Part shown: piece by piece, positions 15,725 to 25,868 of the stretch
Position numbering within the stretch: position 1 is the first letter of the stretch
Layout of the letters: each line of letters starts with the position of its first letter
Assembly (NCBI RefSeq): GCF_016342405.1
Contig: NZ_JAEINN010000022.1
Span: 1-35,304, forward strand
Length of the DNA: 35,304 bases
Direction: 5' to 3'
Source of the DNA: Maridesulfovibrio ferrireducens
GTDB lineage: Bacteria > Desulfobacterota > Desulfovibrionia > Desulfovibrionales > Desulfovibrionaceae
The notes under the pieces: generated by a model
The model's database searches: none
What the model was told of the DNA's origin: nothing
Seen by the model: the letters and a program-made list of their open reading frames with translations, nothing else
Made by a program: the position numbers and the translations under genes

Positions 15725-15730
15725 ATTATA
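15725..15730 (-). promoter_or_regulatory. Possible -10 box (TATAAT) of the response-regulator/HD-GYP operon
   Basis: A perfect TATAAT on the minus strand, 45 bases upstream of the start codon at 15680. No convincing -35 hexamer lies at the right distance, so this is tentative. The rest of the 15681-15889 intergenic region is AT-rich and also carries the rocD leader. Confidence 0.3.
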
Positions 15731-15889
15731 TTAAGCACATAAAATAATCTCATGCCAGTTATTTATATATCCAGACTCACCATAGGCAAAATATACACTT
15801 TCCAAAAACAATCAAAAAAACATCTATCAACTGGTCAAAACACCCTATTTATACTATTTTAAATAATATTTATAAAAAGAGGAGACCAA

Positions 15890-17089
15890 ATGAAATCGTC
15901 TGAATACATAGAACTGGAAGATAAGTTCGGAGCCAAAAATTACAAACCTCTTGATGTAGTTCTTGAACGAGGTGAAGGAGTCTGGGTTTGGGATGTCGAC
16001 GGTAAAAAATATATGGACTGTCTCTCTGCCTATTCAGCAGTTAATCAAGGACATTGCCATCCCAAAATAAAAAAAGCCATGCTGGAGCAAGTTGAAAAAC
16101 TTACTCTCACCTCAAGAGCTTTCAGAAACGACCAATTGGGCCCTTTTTATGAAGAACTATGTGCTTTAACCGGATCACACAAAGTTTTACCAATGAACAG
16201 CGGTGCTGAAGCTGTTGAAACCGCCATCAAAGCTGTCAGAAAATGGGGCTATCTTGTTAAAGGAGTCCCTGAAGACCGTGCAGAAATAATAGTCTGTGCC
16301 GACAATTTTCACGGAAGAACTATCACCATTGTCGGATTTTCAACAGATCCGACATCCCGCAAAGGATTCGGACCATTCACTCCCGGTTTCAAAGTTATTC
16401 CGTTCGGCGATTTTAAAGCACTTGAAAATGCAATTACACCCGACACTGTGGGTTTTCTTGTTGAACCGATACAAGGTGAAGCAGGAGTTATCATTCCACC
16501 GGATGGATATTTCAAAAAAGTACGTGAGATATGCACGGCAAACAATGTGAGTTTGATTCTTGATGAAATCCAAACAGGGCTGGGCCGTACGGGAAAATTG
16601 CTCGCCGAGGAACACGAAGGAATCGAGGCTGATCTAACACTCATAGGCAAAGCTCTCTCTGGAGGTTTCTATCCAGTCTCAGCAGTGCTTTCAAATTCAG
16701 AAGTTCTGGGGGTTTTAAAACCCGGCGAACATGGCTCGACCTTTGGCGGAAATCCGCTTGCTTGCGCAGTGGCAAGAGCTGCCCTCAAAGTCCTGAAGGA
16801 AGATAATCTCATTGATAACGCACGGGATGTAGGTGCAAAATTTTTAGCAGGACTTAAGCAAATCAAAAATCCTAAAATAAAAGAAATCAGAGGACGAGGT
16901 TTACTTCTGGCTGTTGAGTTTAAATCAGATGCAGGAGGGGCCAGAAGTTACTGTGAAAAACTAAAAGAGCAAGGATTGCTATGTAAAGAAACTCATAACA
17001 ATATAATCAGGTTCGCTCCCCCACTGGTAATAACTCCCGAACAGGTAGATTGGGCTTTAGAACGGATCAATCCTACATTATCTACATAA
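15890..17089 (+). CDS. rocD: Ornithine aminotransferase (ornithine--oxo-acid transaminase)
   Basis: 399 residues, standard length for class III PLP aminotransferases. It opens with [34 protein letters not shown], the pattern characteristic of RocD. Further hallmarks are [44 protein letters not shown] with the PLP-binding aspartate, and the catalytic lysine K254 in LIGKALSGG. It converts ornithine plus 2-oxoglutarate to glutamate 5-semialdehyde and glutamate, linking arginine/ornithine breakdown to proline and glutamate. A strong AGGAG lies 6 bases upstream of the ATG. It stands alone between divergently and co-directionally oriented signalling genes; no terminator is evident in the 141 bases downstream. 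Confidence 0.95.
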   Translation: MKSSEYIELEDKFGAKNYKPLDVVLERGEGVWVWDVDGKKYMDCLSAYSAVNQGHCHPKIKKAMLEQVEKLTLTSRAFRNDQLGPFYEELCALTGSHKVLPMNSGAEAVETAIKAVRKWGYLVKGVPEDRAEIIVCADNFHGRTITIVGFSTDPTSRKGFGPFTPGFKVIPFGDFKALENAITPDTVGFLVEPIQGEAGVIIPPDGYFKKVREICTANNVSLILDEIQTGLGRTGKLLAEEHEGIEADLTLIGKALSGGFYPVSAVLSNSEVLGVLKPGEHGSTFGGNPLACAVARAALKVLKEDNLIDNARDVGAKFLAGLKQIKNPKIKEIRGRGLLLAVEFKSDAGGARSYCEKLKEQGLLCKETHNNIIRFAPPLVITPEQVDWALERINPTLST

Positions 17090-17230
17090 AAACAAACCTT
17101 CGTCCGCAATATATAAATCATATAAAACCAATACAACATGCTTTATTATGAGCTCGTTGCTGTTATATGATTGAAGTCTTTTCATTTTTATGCTCTGTTT
17201 TAAAAAAAATTACCTTAACAACTCAGTATA

Positions 17231-20200
17231 ATGAATACATATTTACATACCAAAAACAGTTTTAAGTGCATAGTCGCAGTGCTTTCCTTTTGTTTCTTGC
17301 TTTGGGGAGCATTTCCGGCATCAGCTTTTCAAGAAGAACTTAGATTTGAACGGCTTTCTCTGGACCAAGGTCTATCGCAGTCCTCTATTCTATGCATGTT
17401 GCAAGACTCTAAAGGTTTTTTATGGTTTGGAACATATGACGGCCTAAACCGTTACGACGGTCGGCAGATGAAAATTTATTCAAAATCTAAATTACCGGGC
17501 TCAATTTCAGACGGCAATGTTAGAACTCTGTACGAAGATAGCTCGGGAGTTCTCTGGGTAGGAACAAAAAGCGGCGGCCTGAATGCGTACAACCGCAATA
17601 AAGATACTTTTATAAGTTTTACACCGGACCAAAATAACCCGAACTCCATTTCCGGAAAAAACGTCACAAGTATATATGAAGATTCTAAGGGGCAGTTATG
17701 GATAGGTACAGAGAACGGCCTTAACCTTTTTGACAGAACATCCCTTACTTTTAAAAAATTTAAGAATACCAATGACCCATTCAGCATCAGTCACGATGAA
17801 ATTCGCTCTATTTTCGAAGATATGCAAGGGAGCCTCTGGATAGGAACTGCCAAGGGATTGAACCTTTTTCTTGAAAAAGAACATAAATTTAAACATTTTT
17901 TCAACGATCCCGCAGATGATAAGACTCTTTGCGGCGACACAGTGCTCTGCTTTTACCAAAACAAAGAAAATCAATTATGGATAGGAACCAAAGAAGGCAT
18001 CTCCATTCTTGATACTGCTGACAATTCATTCAAAACCATCTTCAGGTCATTAGAAATAAACGACATTTTCCAAGACAGAGCAGAAAATCTCTGGCTCGGA
18101 ACTATTGAGGGACTTGGCAAAAGAGATCCTGAGACAGCTACGGCTAAACCTGAAAAAATGGAATTCACATTTTTTAAGCATAACCAGCTTGATCCGCAAA
18201 GCCTCAGCGACAACAAGGTTACTCATGTTATTGAAGACCGTTCCGGAGTTTTATGGGTTGGCACCTACGCTGACGGACTAAGTAAGCTACCCCCTAAAAT
18301 GCAGGCTTTCGGTATAATAAGATATCAACCGTGGAAAAAAGATACACTTCCCGGAAAAGAAGTCAGCGCAGTTCTCGAAGACCGTGAAGGTCTAGTCTGG
18401 ATAGGCACTTATAGAAATGGATTAAGCTCCTACAACCCTCAAACCGGGGAACTTAAAAATTTTAGCAGCAAATCCCCGGAACCATGGAGCCTGCCGGGTG
18501 ACAGAATTAACTGTATCTTCCAAGATTCTAAAGGTCTTATATGGGTCGGAACCCGTAAAAAAGGTGTATTTGTTATTGATAAAAATAAAGGAATTCAAAC
18601 CAGCTACCGCCGTGACAAAAAGAATAAAAACTCTCTAAGTCAAGACAATATCTGGTGGATTAATGAAGGCAGTAAAGGATACATCTGGATCGGCACTAGC
18701 AAAAAAGGGCTGAACAGGCTTGATCGCAAAACCGGAGATTTCAAACTTTACAAACACTCTGACTCTGAGCCGAACAGCTTAGCGCATGACCGCGTGCGTA
18801 ATATTTTTGAGGACAGTAAAAATAACTTCTGGATCTGTACAAATGCAGGCCTGGATCTGATGAATAGATCTGACGGCACATTTATTCACCACAAAAGCAA
18901 TCCGGATAATCCGAACTCAATATCTGACAACAGAGTTACTCCCGTTGCGGAAGCAGCGGACGGTTCCCTTTGGATCGGGACAGACGAGGGCCTCAACAGA
19001 TTCGACCCCGCAACAGGTTTATTCACCAGATACACACAGAAAAACGGTTTTGCCAACGACGGCATCCAAGGTCTTTGCATCGATAGCGACGGTGATATAT
19101 GGGTTTCTACATTCAAAGGAATTTCCCATCTGGACCCTAAAAACGGTAAAATATTAAATTTCGGGATTTCGGACGGATTGCAGGGAATAGAATTCTGGAT
19201 AAACTCTTATAACAAGGGTCAAAGCGGTAAAATATATTTCGGCGGACTTAACGGAATGAACATGTTTTACCCAAAAAAGATTAAAACAAATCCCACACCG
19301 CCACCTGTCGTCATTACGGCTTTAAACATTCTTAACAGCCCGGCCAAACTGGCAACAAACATTACCGAAACTAAAGAAATCACTCTTTCATGGAAAGATG
19401 CAATGTTCTCCTTCAGCTTTGCTGCACTAGACTACCAGAACCCGCATCTGAATAAATATAAATATAAATTGGAAGGTTTTAACGACAACTGGCTTAACGC
19501 AGCCGAAGGGACCGCAACTTTTACAAACTTCAACCACGGCAGTTACGTCTTCAAAGTTAAAGCTTCCAATAGCGATGGCGTCTGGAATGAAACAGGAACA
19601 TCAATCAAAATCAATATTACTCCGCCATTCTGGAGAACATTGTGGTTTATAGCATCAGTTCTGGCCCTAATCCTTCTGATAATTTTTGTGGTGATTCATT
19701 TCCGGGTAAAATCAATTGAAAAACAAAGAAAAAAACTGGCCATATTAGTAGATGAAAAAACGGCTGACCTGAATACTGAAATTAAAGAGCACATGAAAAC
19801 AGAGGAAGAGCTGGAAAATGCCATTATAAAAGCCGAGGAAGCGAACAAGGCTAAAAGTGCCTTTCTAGCAAGTATGAGTCATGAAATCCGCACTCCTCTT
19901 AACTCTATCATTGGAATTGCCGACCTGCTCAAAGGAACTGAACTTGATGAGGAACAGGGAGAATATGTAAATATTTTTGAATCTTCCGGTGAAATACTAC
20001 TGTCAATAATCAATGACATTCTTGATTTTTCAAAACTGGAAGCAGACCACGTCAAACTTGAAGCTATTCCCATTGACCTGCTCCAGGAAGTTGAATCAAT
20101 TTTATACTTACAGGCCGCGGCAGCATCTTCACGCGATATCGAACTTATATCCATATATAAGCCGGACGTGCCTGAATTTGTTATTGGCGATCCGACTAGA

Positions 20201-21370
20201 TTACGTCAGATTATACTGAATATTCTTTCCAATGCGGTTAAATTCACATCCTGCGGAGAGGTAAGTATTACTGTTTCCCGCACGGCGAATACTCATCAAC
20301 CTGACAATCTGACCATCACCATAGATGACACAGGTGTAGGTATTGATCCGGCTCAATTGGAAGCTATCTTTGCTCCTTTTTCGCAGGCGGATTCCTCTAC
20401 CACGAGAAAATTCGGAGGCTCAGGTCTTGGACTGTCGATCAGTAAAAAATTGACAGAGCTTATGGGCGGATCAATCACCGCGACAAGTGTTCCCGGTGAA
20501 GGAAGTTCTTTTGAAATCACTATCCCTCTTCCCAGAGATCGTGAATCTCAATCATTTCTTAAACCGGACCTGTCAGGGATTAACATCATTGTAGCCGCTC
20601 ATAATTACAAGACTCTTAATTCAATCTGCGAGATGCTCAACTACTTCAAAGCAACTACAACTACTTGCACGAACACAGATTCCCTGAAAGCGCTCCTGCT
20701 CTCTCCGCAAGGACACAAATTCAACCTGCTGATTCTTGATCTCAACCTTGAGAACGGCGTTTACATGCTTGAATCTCTCCGAGAAGCCGAAAAAACAATT
20801 CCTCCGGTTATGCTCCTTCAACGAGGTGCGAGCTTTGACAGAAGACTCATTGACAACAAACTTATTTATGCCGGGACCACAAAACCCATAATACGAAGAC
20901 AATTTCTTCGCGGCATACTGGACGTACTGGACATAGGCTCTAATGAGGACCATCTCTCCGCTGATAATAAGGTTAATCTTCCTCAGATGAAGATTCTCCT
21001 TACTGAAGATAATATTCCTAACCGGGAATTGATCAGACACTTCCTCAAAAGTTCGCACGCAACCTTGGTAATGGCTTCGAACGGAGAAGAAGGGCTTAAA
21101 CTTGCCCTGAATGATAAGTTTGATATTATTTTAATGGATATGGAAATGCCTGTAATGGATGGTTACCAATTCCTGAAACAATTCAGAATGGTTGAAAAGA
21201 ATACTCATGGAAAGCGTACAGGAGTCATAGCTCTGACCGCCCATGCTTCTGCGGACTACCGGAAAAGATGCTTAGATGCCGGAGCAGACGAATTTCTATC
21301 CAAGCCTATTAAGCAAGCTGTACTAACTCAGAAAATTTTTAACTTATATAATAGAATGAAAAAAGAATGA
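17231..21370 (+). CDS. Large hybrid sensor kinase with two-component propeller, Y_Y_Y domain and two receivers
   Basis: 1379 residues. A signal peptide (to about 32, ASAFQ) is followed by some fourteen propeller repeats with the WIGT..GL pattern (about 40-690), which form an extracytoplasmic double propeller. Next come a Y_Y_Y domain (about 715-795), a membrane helix (LWFIASVLALILLIIFVVIHF), a coiled linker, HisKA with H884 in SMSHEIRTPL, HATPase with FGGSGLGLS, a first receiver-like domain that looks degenerate (LLILDLNLENG, no DD pair), and a second receiver with E/D pocket and D1303 in ILMDMEMPVMDG. It resembles Bacteroidetes hybrid two-component systems for glycans but lacks their AraC-type output domain, so it must signal through another protein. 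No ribosome-binding site is obvious. The stop overlaps the next gene (ATGA). Confidence 0.93.
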   Translation: MNTYLHTKNSFKCIVAVLSFCFLLWGAFPASAFQEELRFERLSLDQGLSQSSILCMLQDSKGFLWFGTYDGLNRYDGRQMKIYSKSKLPGSISDGNVRTLYEDSSGVLWVGTKSGGLNAYNRNKDTFISFTPDQNNPNSISGKNVTSIYEDSKGQLWIGTENGLNLFDRTSLTFKKFKNTNDPFSISHDEIRSIFEDMQGSLWIGTAKGLNLFLEKEHKFKHFFNDPADDKTLCGDTVLCFYQNKENQLWIGTKEGISILDTADNSFKTIFRSLEINDIFQDRAENLWLGTIEGLGKRDPETATAKPEKMEFTFFKHNQLDPQSLSDNKVTHVIEDRSGVLWVGTYADGLSKLPPKMQAFGIIRYQPWKKDTLPGKEVSAVLEDREGLVWIGTYRNGLSSYNPQTGELKNFSSKSPEPWSLPGDRINCIFQDSKGLIWVGTRKKGVFVIDKNKGIQTSYRRDKKNKNSLSQDNIWWINEGSKGYIWIGTSKKGLNRLDRKTGDFKLYKHSDSEPNSLAHDRVRNIFEDSKNNFWICTNAGLDLMNRSDGTFIHHKSNPDNPNSISDNRVTPVAEAADGSLWIGTDEGLNRFDPATGLFTRYTQKNGFANDGIQGLCIDSDGDIWVSTFKGISHLDPKNGKILNFGISDGLQGIEFWINSYNKGQSGKIYFGGLNGMNMFYPKKIKTNPTPPPVVITALNILNSPAKLATNITETKEITLSWKDAMFSFSFAALDYQNPHLNKYKYKLEGFNDNWLNAAEGTATFTNFNHGSYVFKVKASNSDGVWNETGTSIKINITPPFWRTLWFIASVLALILLIIFVVIHFRVKSIEKQRKKLAILVDEKTADLNTEIKEHMKTEEELENAIIKAEEANKAKSAFLASMSHEIRTPLNSIIGIADLLKGTELDEEQGEYVNIFESSGEILLSIINDILDFSKLEADHVKLEAIPIDLLQEVESILYLQAAAASSRDIELISIYKPDVPEFVIGDPTRLRQIILNILSNAVKFTSCGEVSITVSRTANTHQPDNLTITIDDTGVGIDPAQLEAIFAPFSQADSSTTRKFGGSGLGLSISKKLTELMGGSITATSVPGEGSSFEITIPLPRDRESQSFLKPDLSGINIIVAAHNYKTLNSICEMLNYFKATTTTCTNTDSLKALLLSPQGHKFNLLILDLNLENGVYMLESLREAEKTIPPVMLLQRGASFDRRLIDNKLIYAGTTKPIIRRQFLRGILDVLDIGSNEDHLSADNKVNLPQMKILLTEDNIPNRELIRHFLKSSHATLVMASNGEEGLKLALNDKFDIILMDMEMPVMDGYQFLKQFRMVEKNTHGKRTGVIALTAHASADYRKRCLDAGADEFLSKPIKQAVLTQKIFNLYNRMKKE

Positions 21371-21891
21371 CAGAAAAAATGACCCCGCAATCTATAAAGT
21401 GGGTAAGAACATTTCATATGTTGAGCGCATGCCTCTGGGGTGGAGGAGCCCTCTCCATGGTCCTTATTCACTGCATGTTCACACCGCATTCAGGAGGCGA
21501 ACTTTATGCACGGGATGTCTGCATAAAAATAATTGATGAATATGTTGTCACATCCGGAGCTTTTGGATGTCTTATCACCGGCTTTATCTTTGCGTGGAAA
21601 ACATCATGGGGCTTTTTTAAGTTCAAATGGATCATCACCAAATGGGCTGTTAACATAGGATTCATAATCTTCGGGTTTCTTTTCTACATGCCTTGGCTTG
21701 AACGCATGAGTGAAATTTCAGGTAGTATTAAATTAATGGCTTTGCAAACCCCTGAATATTTGAAGAATCAATTACTGAATGAAATATCAGCCTTCATGAT
21801 TTTCGGATGCCTTCTACTACTGGTATGTATTTCAATTTTTAAACCGTGGGGCAAACTGCGGAACCAAGAAGTTAGCCGGAAACAATCTTAA
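21367..21891 (+). CDS. Four-helix membrane protein (DUF2269-like), coupled to the propeller kinase
   Basis: 174 residues with four hydrophobic helices (about 13-33, 52-72, 84-104, 138-158). The N-terminal KWVRTFHMLSACLWGGGALSMVL resembles the HxxxxxxWxGG pattern of predicted DUF2269/CopD-like membrane proteins, which carry a histidine in helix 1. The ATG overlaps the kinase stop codon (ATGA, 21367-21370), so the products are made together. A role as a membrane partner of the kinase is plausible but unproven. Family assignment is by helix pattern only. Confidence 0.7.
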   Translation: MTEKMTPQSIKWVRTFHMLSACLWGGGALSMVLIHCMFTPHSGGELYARDVCIKIIDEYVVTSGAFGCLITGFIFAWKTSWGFFKFKWIITKWAVNIGFIIFGFLFYMPWLERMSEISGSIKLMALQTPEYLKNQLLNEISAFMIFGCLLLLVCISIFKPWGKLRNQEVSRKQS

Positions 21892-22007
21892 AACCTTGAC
21901 ATTCTCACCTTGCAAATGCTTGATTCCTTTTCTGACGCTGAGAGAATCTGTGTCTAAGTAAAATCAAAAAGTTTATACAAATAATATTTTTTTCGGAGGG
22001 TTTAAAA

Positions 22008-22430
22008 ATGGATCAAAGTTACGCAGAAAGCATTGCTTCCGACATCATGCAAATGCTCGAAACTACAAAGGCCAGCGGCCTTGATATGAACAGCGGCTTC
22101 CAGAATGACGCTTTTAAAAGTGATCATTTCTTATTCGGATATATTTTCTACCCAAGAGAAACGCTTCTTAATATTCCCAACCTTCCCCAATCTGTCAGGA
22201 AAAAAGTTAAAAAATCAAACATACTGGGCACAGTTACCGTAGACGGCAAAACATCCGGTATTCATCTTGTCTGCTCCCTTCCTATGGGGTTCGACGAAAT
22301 AACTTCGAAAGAAGACATTCTCGCAGGGATCAACGAAAAAGAATTGTTAGAATTTAAAGAACAAATAGCAAAAATTTTGCACAAAGATCTAGTTGGGAAT
22401 ATTGAGAAAAAGGAAGGAATGGAGCAGTAA
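22008..22430 (+). CDS. Hypothetical 140-residue cytoplasmic protein
   Basis: No family recognised. The protein is soluble: an N-terminal helix (AESIASDIMQMLETTK), a mixed core with FLFGYIFYPRETLLNIPNLP and a strand pair around GTVTVDGKTSGIHLVC, then a charged helical tail. A strong CGGAGG ribosome-binding site precedes the ATG, so it is a real gene. It is separated from the upstream membrane gene by 116 bases without a clear terminator and runs head-on into the PAS kinase gene (17-base gap). The size and domain look suggest a small regulatory or scaffold protein, but no function can be assigned. Confidence 0.7.
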   Translation: MDQSYAESIASDIMQMLETTKASGLDMNSGFQNDAFKSDHFLFGYIFYPRETLLNIPNLPQSVRKKVKKSNILGTVTVDGKTSGIHLVCSLPMGFDEITSKEDILAGINEKELLEFKEQIAKILHKDLVGNIEKKEGMEQ

Positions 22431-22447
22431 CAGACTCAGTTGAAGGA

Positions 22448-24604
22448 TTATTTCTTAGCGGGTAAAAATTTGTTTATTATCTGGACCAGCTCATCTATAT
22501 TGACGGGTTTGGAAGCATAAGCATCCATGCCGCTCTCCAGAAATTTTTCACGATCCCCTTCCATAGCATAAGCTGTCAAAGCAATTATAGGGATGTCGTT
22601 ACCGGCATCCCTTATCATTTTAGTAGCCTGTAAGCCGTCCATCTCAGGCATTTGAACATCCATTAAAATAACATCAAACGGCCCCCTTTTTTCCAATAAA
22701 TCCAAGACTTCAATACCGTTTTCTGCTGTTTCAATTTCAAATCCGCGCTCAGAAAGAAAATGAGAAATATATATCTGATTAGTAGCATTATCTTCAGCAA
22801 GAAGAATATGAGCAGGTATAGAACTACCAAACTCTTCCTCATCCACAACCTCGATAACCTCTTTCAAGCATGGCCCGGAACTTGATTGAAGCTTCACAGT
22901 AAAAGTGAACTCACATCCCCAGCCAACCTTACTGGAAAAAGAAATACTGCCACCCATCATTTCGACAAGCTGCCGTGAAATGGCAAGTCCCAATCCACTA
23001 CCGGGATGTCGTTTGGAATAACCTGCATTCAGCTGTACAAAACTTTCAAAAAGTTTTTCAGCCTTGTCTTCCGATATACCTATTCCGGTATCCTTTACTG
23101 TAAATTCAAGAATCTCCCCTTCTTCCCACTCGCCGACACGTTTAACGGAGATATCTACGTAACCCTTGTCAGTAAACTTAACCGAGTTACCTGCAAGGTT
23201 CATTATAATCTGCCCCAGACGAAGACTGTCACCCAGATAACACCTATCCACGGTATTACTGACGCTGGTGCGAAGTTCAATTCCTTTTTCTTCCGCCTGA
23301 ACTCGTAAAACAGACATTTGCTTTTCAAGCATGTCAGGCAAATCAAAATCTTCGGGCCTAAGCTCCATCTTACGAGCTTCAATCTTAGAAATATCTAAAA
23401 TATCATTGATAATACTCAGTAAAGATTCGGCCGCTTTTTTTACCGTAACCAGATATCCCTGCTGCTCCTCATCCAAACCGGTACTGAGTGTCATTTCACT
23501 CATTCCGATAATAGCACTGATGGGAGTTCTGATTTCGTGACTCATATTGGCAAGGAATTCACTCTTTGCCCGGTTTGCCTCTTCCGCGGCATCACGAGCT
23601 TCGCAGAGTTCCGCTTCAAACCGTTTACGTTCTGTAATATCCTGACCGACAGCAAGCACACCGAGAGAATCCCCCGTAGTATCGAGCAATCTAGACAAAG
23701 ACCATTGCATAGTCAGCTCTTTACCGCCACGAATACGCACATTGCTTTCAAATAATCGCAAAGGAGTACCGGAAAGAACAGTTGCGTACTGACGGGAAGT
23801 TTCTCCCCACAATCTTTCGGGAAGGAAAAGTTCAAAGAAATCGCGCCCCAAAACTTCGTGCCGGGTCCGCCCGAAAAGATCTTCAGCCATACGGTTGAAT
23901 TCTAAAATTTTTCTGTCGGGTGAAAGAAGAATTATCACACTTTCAGCCGTTTTAACCAACGATCTGAACCTGTAAGCACTCTCCTTCAAAGCTTCTTCGA
24001 CCTTTTTTCTGGTTGTAATATCTTCAACAGTAGAAACAACTTTCTGAATATCACCATCAGCACCGAAAAGAGGCGAAGCATTGATTGAAAGTAAAACCCG
24101 GCGACCGTCATCCCAGTGGATTGCGTGACGTATGTCTAAAACAGCATTTCGAATCTTCATTACCCGGCTGAAAGCAAGCCGTTCTTCGGGAAAAACCGAA
24201 CCGTCATGAGCAGTAATTTTCCAGCCCGGATCATTGTACTTCCTCCTGATCATATTCTCCCGGGAAAGCCCGTGAACTCTTGCAGCCTGATCATTCGCGA
24301 AAACAATAACACCCTCCTGATCCATGACAATGACCCCCATGGGGCTAGTTTCCATTATACTGCCCATGAGATCGCGTTCGCGCTGTAATTCCAGCTCAAC
24401 CATCCTTCTTTTTACAATATTCAAATATAAAAACACGATAAAAAGCAAAAGCACTGAAATAACAATCCCCGCTCCAAGAATAAGTATTCTATCCAGATTA
24501 CCGGAACCAAGATCTCTGAGGGCGTTCGAAAGCCACCCTTCCGCCAAGGAAGGGGTACAGCTAAGCAACAGCATCGACAATGCAAGAAGTAAGGAGCGCA
24601 ACAT
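22448..24604 (-). CDS. PAS-domain hybrid sensor histidine kinase with C-terminal receiver
   Basis: 718 residues. A signal-like N-terminus (to about 21) and a membrane helix (about 41-63, ILILGAGIVISVLLLFIVFLYL) are separated by only about 20 residues, so there is no real periplasmic sensor; sensing is by two PAS domains (about 80-200 and 212-335). Next come HisKA with H356 in NMSHEIRTPISA, HATPase (NLAGNSVKFTD, GSGLGLAIS), and a receiver with D649 in ILMDVQMPEMDG and K699-P in YASKPVN. All catalytic motifs are intact. The final phosphate acceptor (a histidine-phosphotransfer protein or another regulator) is not adjacent. It converges on the 140-residue gene and stands alone on its strand. Confidence 0.94.
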   Translation of the reverse strand: MLRSLLLALSMLLLSCTPSLAEGWLSNALRDLGSGNLDRILILGAGIVISVLLLFIVFLYLNIVKRRMVELELQRERDLMGSIMETSPMGVIVMDQEGVIVFANDQAARVHGLSRENMIRRKYNDPGWKITAHDGSVFPEERLAFSRVMKIRNAVLDIRHAIHWDDGRRVLLSINASPLFGADGDIQKVVSTVEDITTRKKVEEALKESAYRFRSLVKTAESVIILLSPDRKILEFNRMAEDLFGRTRHEVLGRDFFELFLPERLWGETSRQYATVLSGTPLRLFESNVRIRGGKELTMQWSLSRLLDTTGDSLGVLAVGQDITERKRFEAELCEARDAAEEANRAKSEFLANMSHEIRTPISAIIGMSEMTLSTGLDEEQQGYLVTVKKAAESLLSIINDILDISKIEARKMELRPEDFDLPDMLEKQMSVLRVQAEEKGIELRTSVSNTVDRCYLGDSLRLGQIIMNLAGNSVKFTDKGYVDISVKRVGEWEEGEILEFTVKDTGIGISEDKAEKLFESFVQLNAGYSKRHPGSGLGLAISRQLVEMMGGSISFSSKVGWGCEFTFTVKLQSSSGPCLKEVIEVVDEEEFGSSIPAHILLAEDNATNQIYISHFLSERGFEIETAENGIEVLDLLEKRGPFDVILMDVQMPEMDGLQATKMIRDAGNDIPIIALTAYAMEGDREKFLESGMDAYASKPVNIDELVQIINKFLPAKK

Positions 24605-24719
24605 AATTTTAGTCTATATTTAAATGAAGTTGCATAAATTCAAATTACAACACAACACCACAAATGATTACTTACTATCGGTATTAACAAATCCATGCAA
24701 GACTACAAGCTGTAATTAT

Positions 24720-25757
24720 TTAAACAGTTCCTTTTAATTCAAGTCCCTTTATAAGTCCGAAACAACCTGCAAGCATCATATCACCACCCGGGGACGGAAA
24801 TTCAACAGGATAACCTTTAAGCATGGCCCGGCGCGGGCCCATCACATAGGTAGGAATAAACCCGCAAGCTTTTTCCGACAGATCAAGAGTAGCACAGCCA
24901 TGTCCATAATCATCAAAAACACTTTCGAAACTAAGTTCACCTTTTCTGAACAGCTGTGAATCCGACCATAGTTTCTCGGGAGTCATATTTCCAGTGTGAT
25001 GCTCGTAGACACCATGAACTCTACCTTCGAAAAGCAAAAAAGAAACTGTATGACTATTTCCGACGTTAATCAGACAAATCCCTTCTCTAAAGCTACGTTC
25101 AACTATCTCATCAACAAAAAACGCGCCCAGAACAGCAGCAGCTCCAGTGTCGCAGACCTGCCCGCCACCAATACTTTTTTGCAATTCAGAAAGCCTTGTG
25201 AATTCTTCTGGAACAGTTTCAAAAAGGAGTTCTTCCGGTTTTCCCTTGTTATCCAGCAAAAAGCGCTTCCATAAATTGAACCGGCCCATTCTATTACTTT
25301 TTCCCGGATGAAAACCATGATCCTGCACAGAAGCTACAACCAGATCCGGCTGCTCAAGACCAGCTGCGGAAAGAAAACAATTCCACCAACCGGAATTGAA
25401 ATCTTCAAGATGAACAGGAACACACCCAGAAGGTAAGCATGTACTTAACACAATTCCATTTTTTTCCAAACGATTCAAATCGTCTCCCAAAGCAAGAGCA
25501 GCTCGCGGATGCGCAAAAACTTTATACCCGGCTTTAATATGCGCATTCACAGCCCTACCGAAGCCGCCACCCATATTTTTGCCAGTAAGATAGATATCAC
25601 ATCCCTTACTTGTCTGTTTCTTAATCAGCTCTGCAACAACACGGGCCGGAGAGGGCAACACAAACTTAAAACAATTTTCAACTTCAACACCTTCAATATA
25701 ATAGAGAACATCCTGAGTACCGCTACCGATATCAAGGCTTAATATTTTACGATTCAT
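24720..25757 (-). CDS. DUF1786 family protein (actin/Hsp70-like ATPase fold predicted)
   Basis: 345 residues. It opens with ILSLDIGSGTQDVLYY, a phosphate-1 motif of the ASKHA (actin/sugar kinase) fold, and has a later LINVGNSHTVSFLL phosphate-2-like strand and the conserved segments TGKNMGGGF, CDTGAAAVLGAF and QDHGFHPG that mark DUF1786. Members occur in sulfate reducers and some archaea and are often mislabelled as pyruvate formate-lyase activating proteins; no radical-SAM CxxxCxxC motif is present here, so that name is wrong. The true reaction is unknown. It stands alone, between the PAS kinase and the divergently transcribed hydrolase. Confidence 0.85.
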   Translation of the reverse strand: MNRKILSLDIGSGTQDVLYYIEGVEVENCFKFVLPSPARVVAELIKKQTSKGCDIYLTGKNMGGGFGRAVNAHIKAGYKVFAHPRAALALGDDLNRLEKNGIVLSTCLPSGCVPVHLEDFNSGWWNCFLSAAGLEQPDLVVASVQDHGFHPGKSNRMGRFNLWKRFLLDNKGKPEELLFETVPEEFTRLSELQKSIGGGQVCDTGAAAVLGAFFVDEIVERSFREGICLINVGNSHTVSFLLFEGRVHGVYEHHTGNMTPEKLWSDSQLFRKGELSFESVFDDYGHGCATLDLSEKACGFIPTYVMGPRRAMLKGYPVEFPSPGGDMMLAGCFGLIKGLELKGTV

Positions 25758-25868
25758 TTTAAATCTCCAATAATTATAATTTTCAAGTTACTGTTGCAGA
25801 GCAAAGTATTTTACGTCAATTTGAAAAATAGGTATCTTAAAAACAACTAATTAAATGCACCTCAAAAT

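Noticed and set aside
17116-17172. A 10-bp inverted repeat AATCATATAA/TTATATGATT with 37 bases between its arms, upstream of the propeller kinase
   Set aside because: Very AT-rich in an AT-rich region, widely spaced, no T run after it; probably chance.
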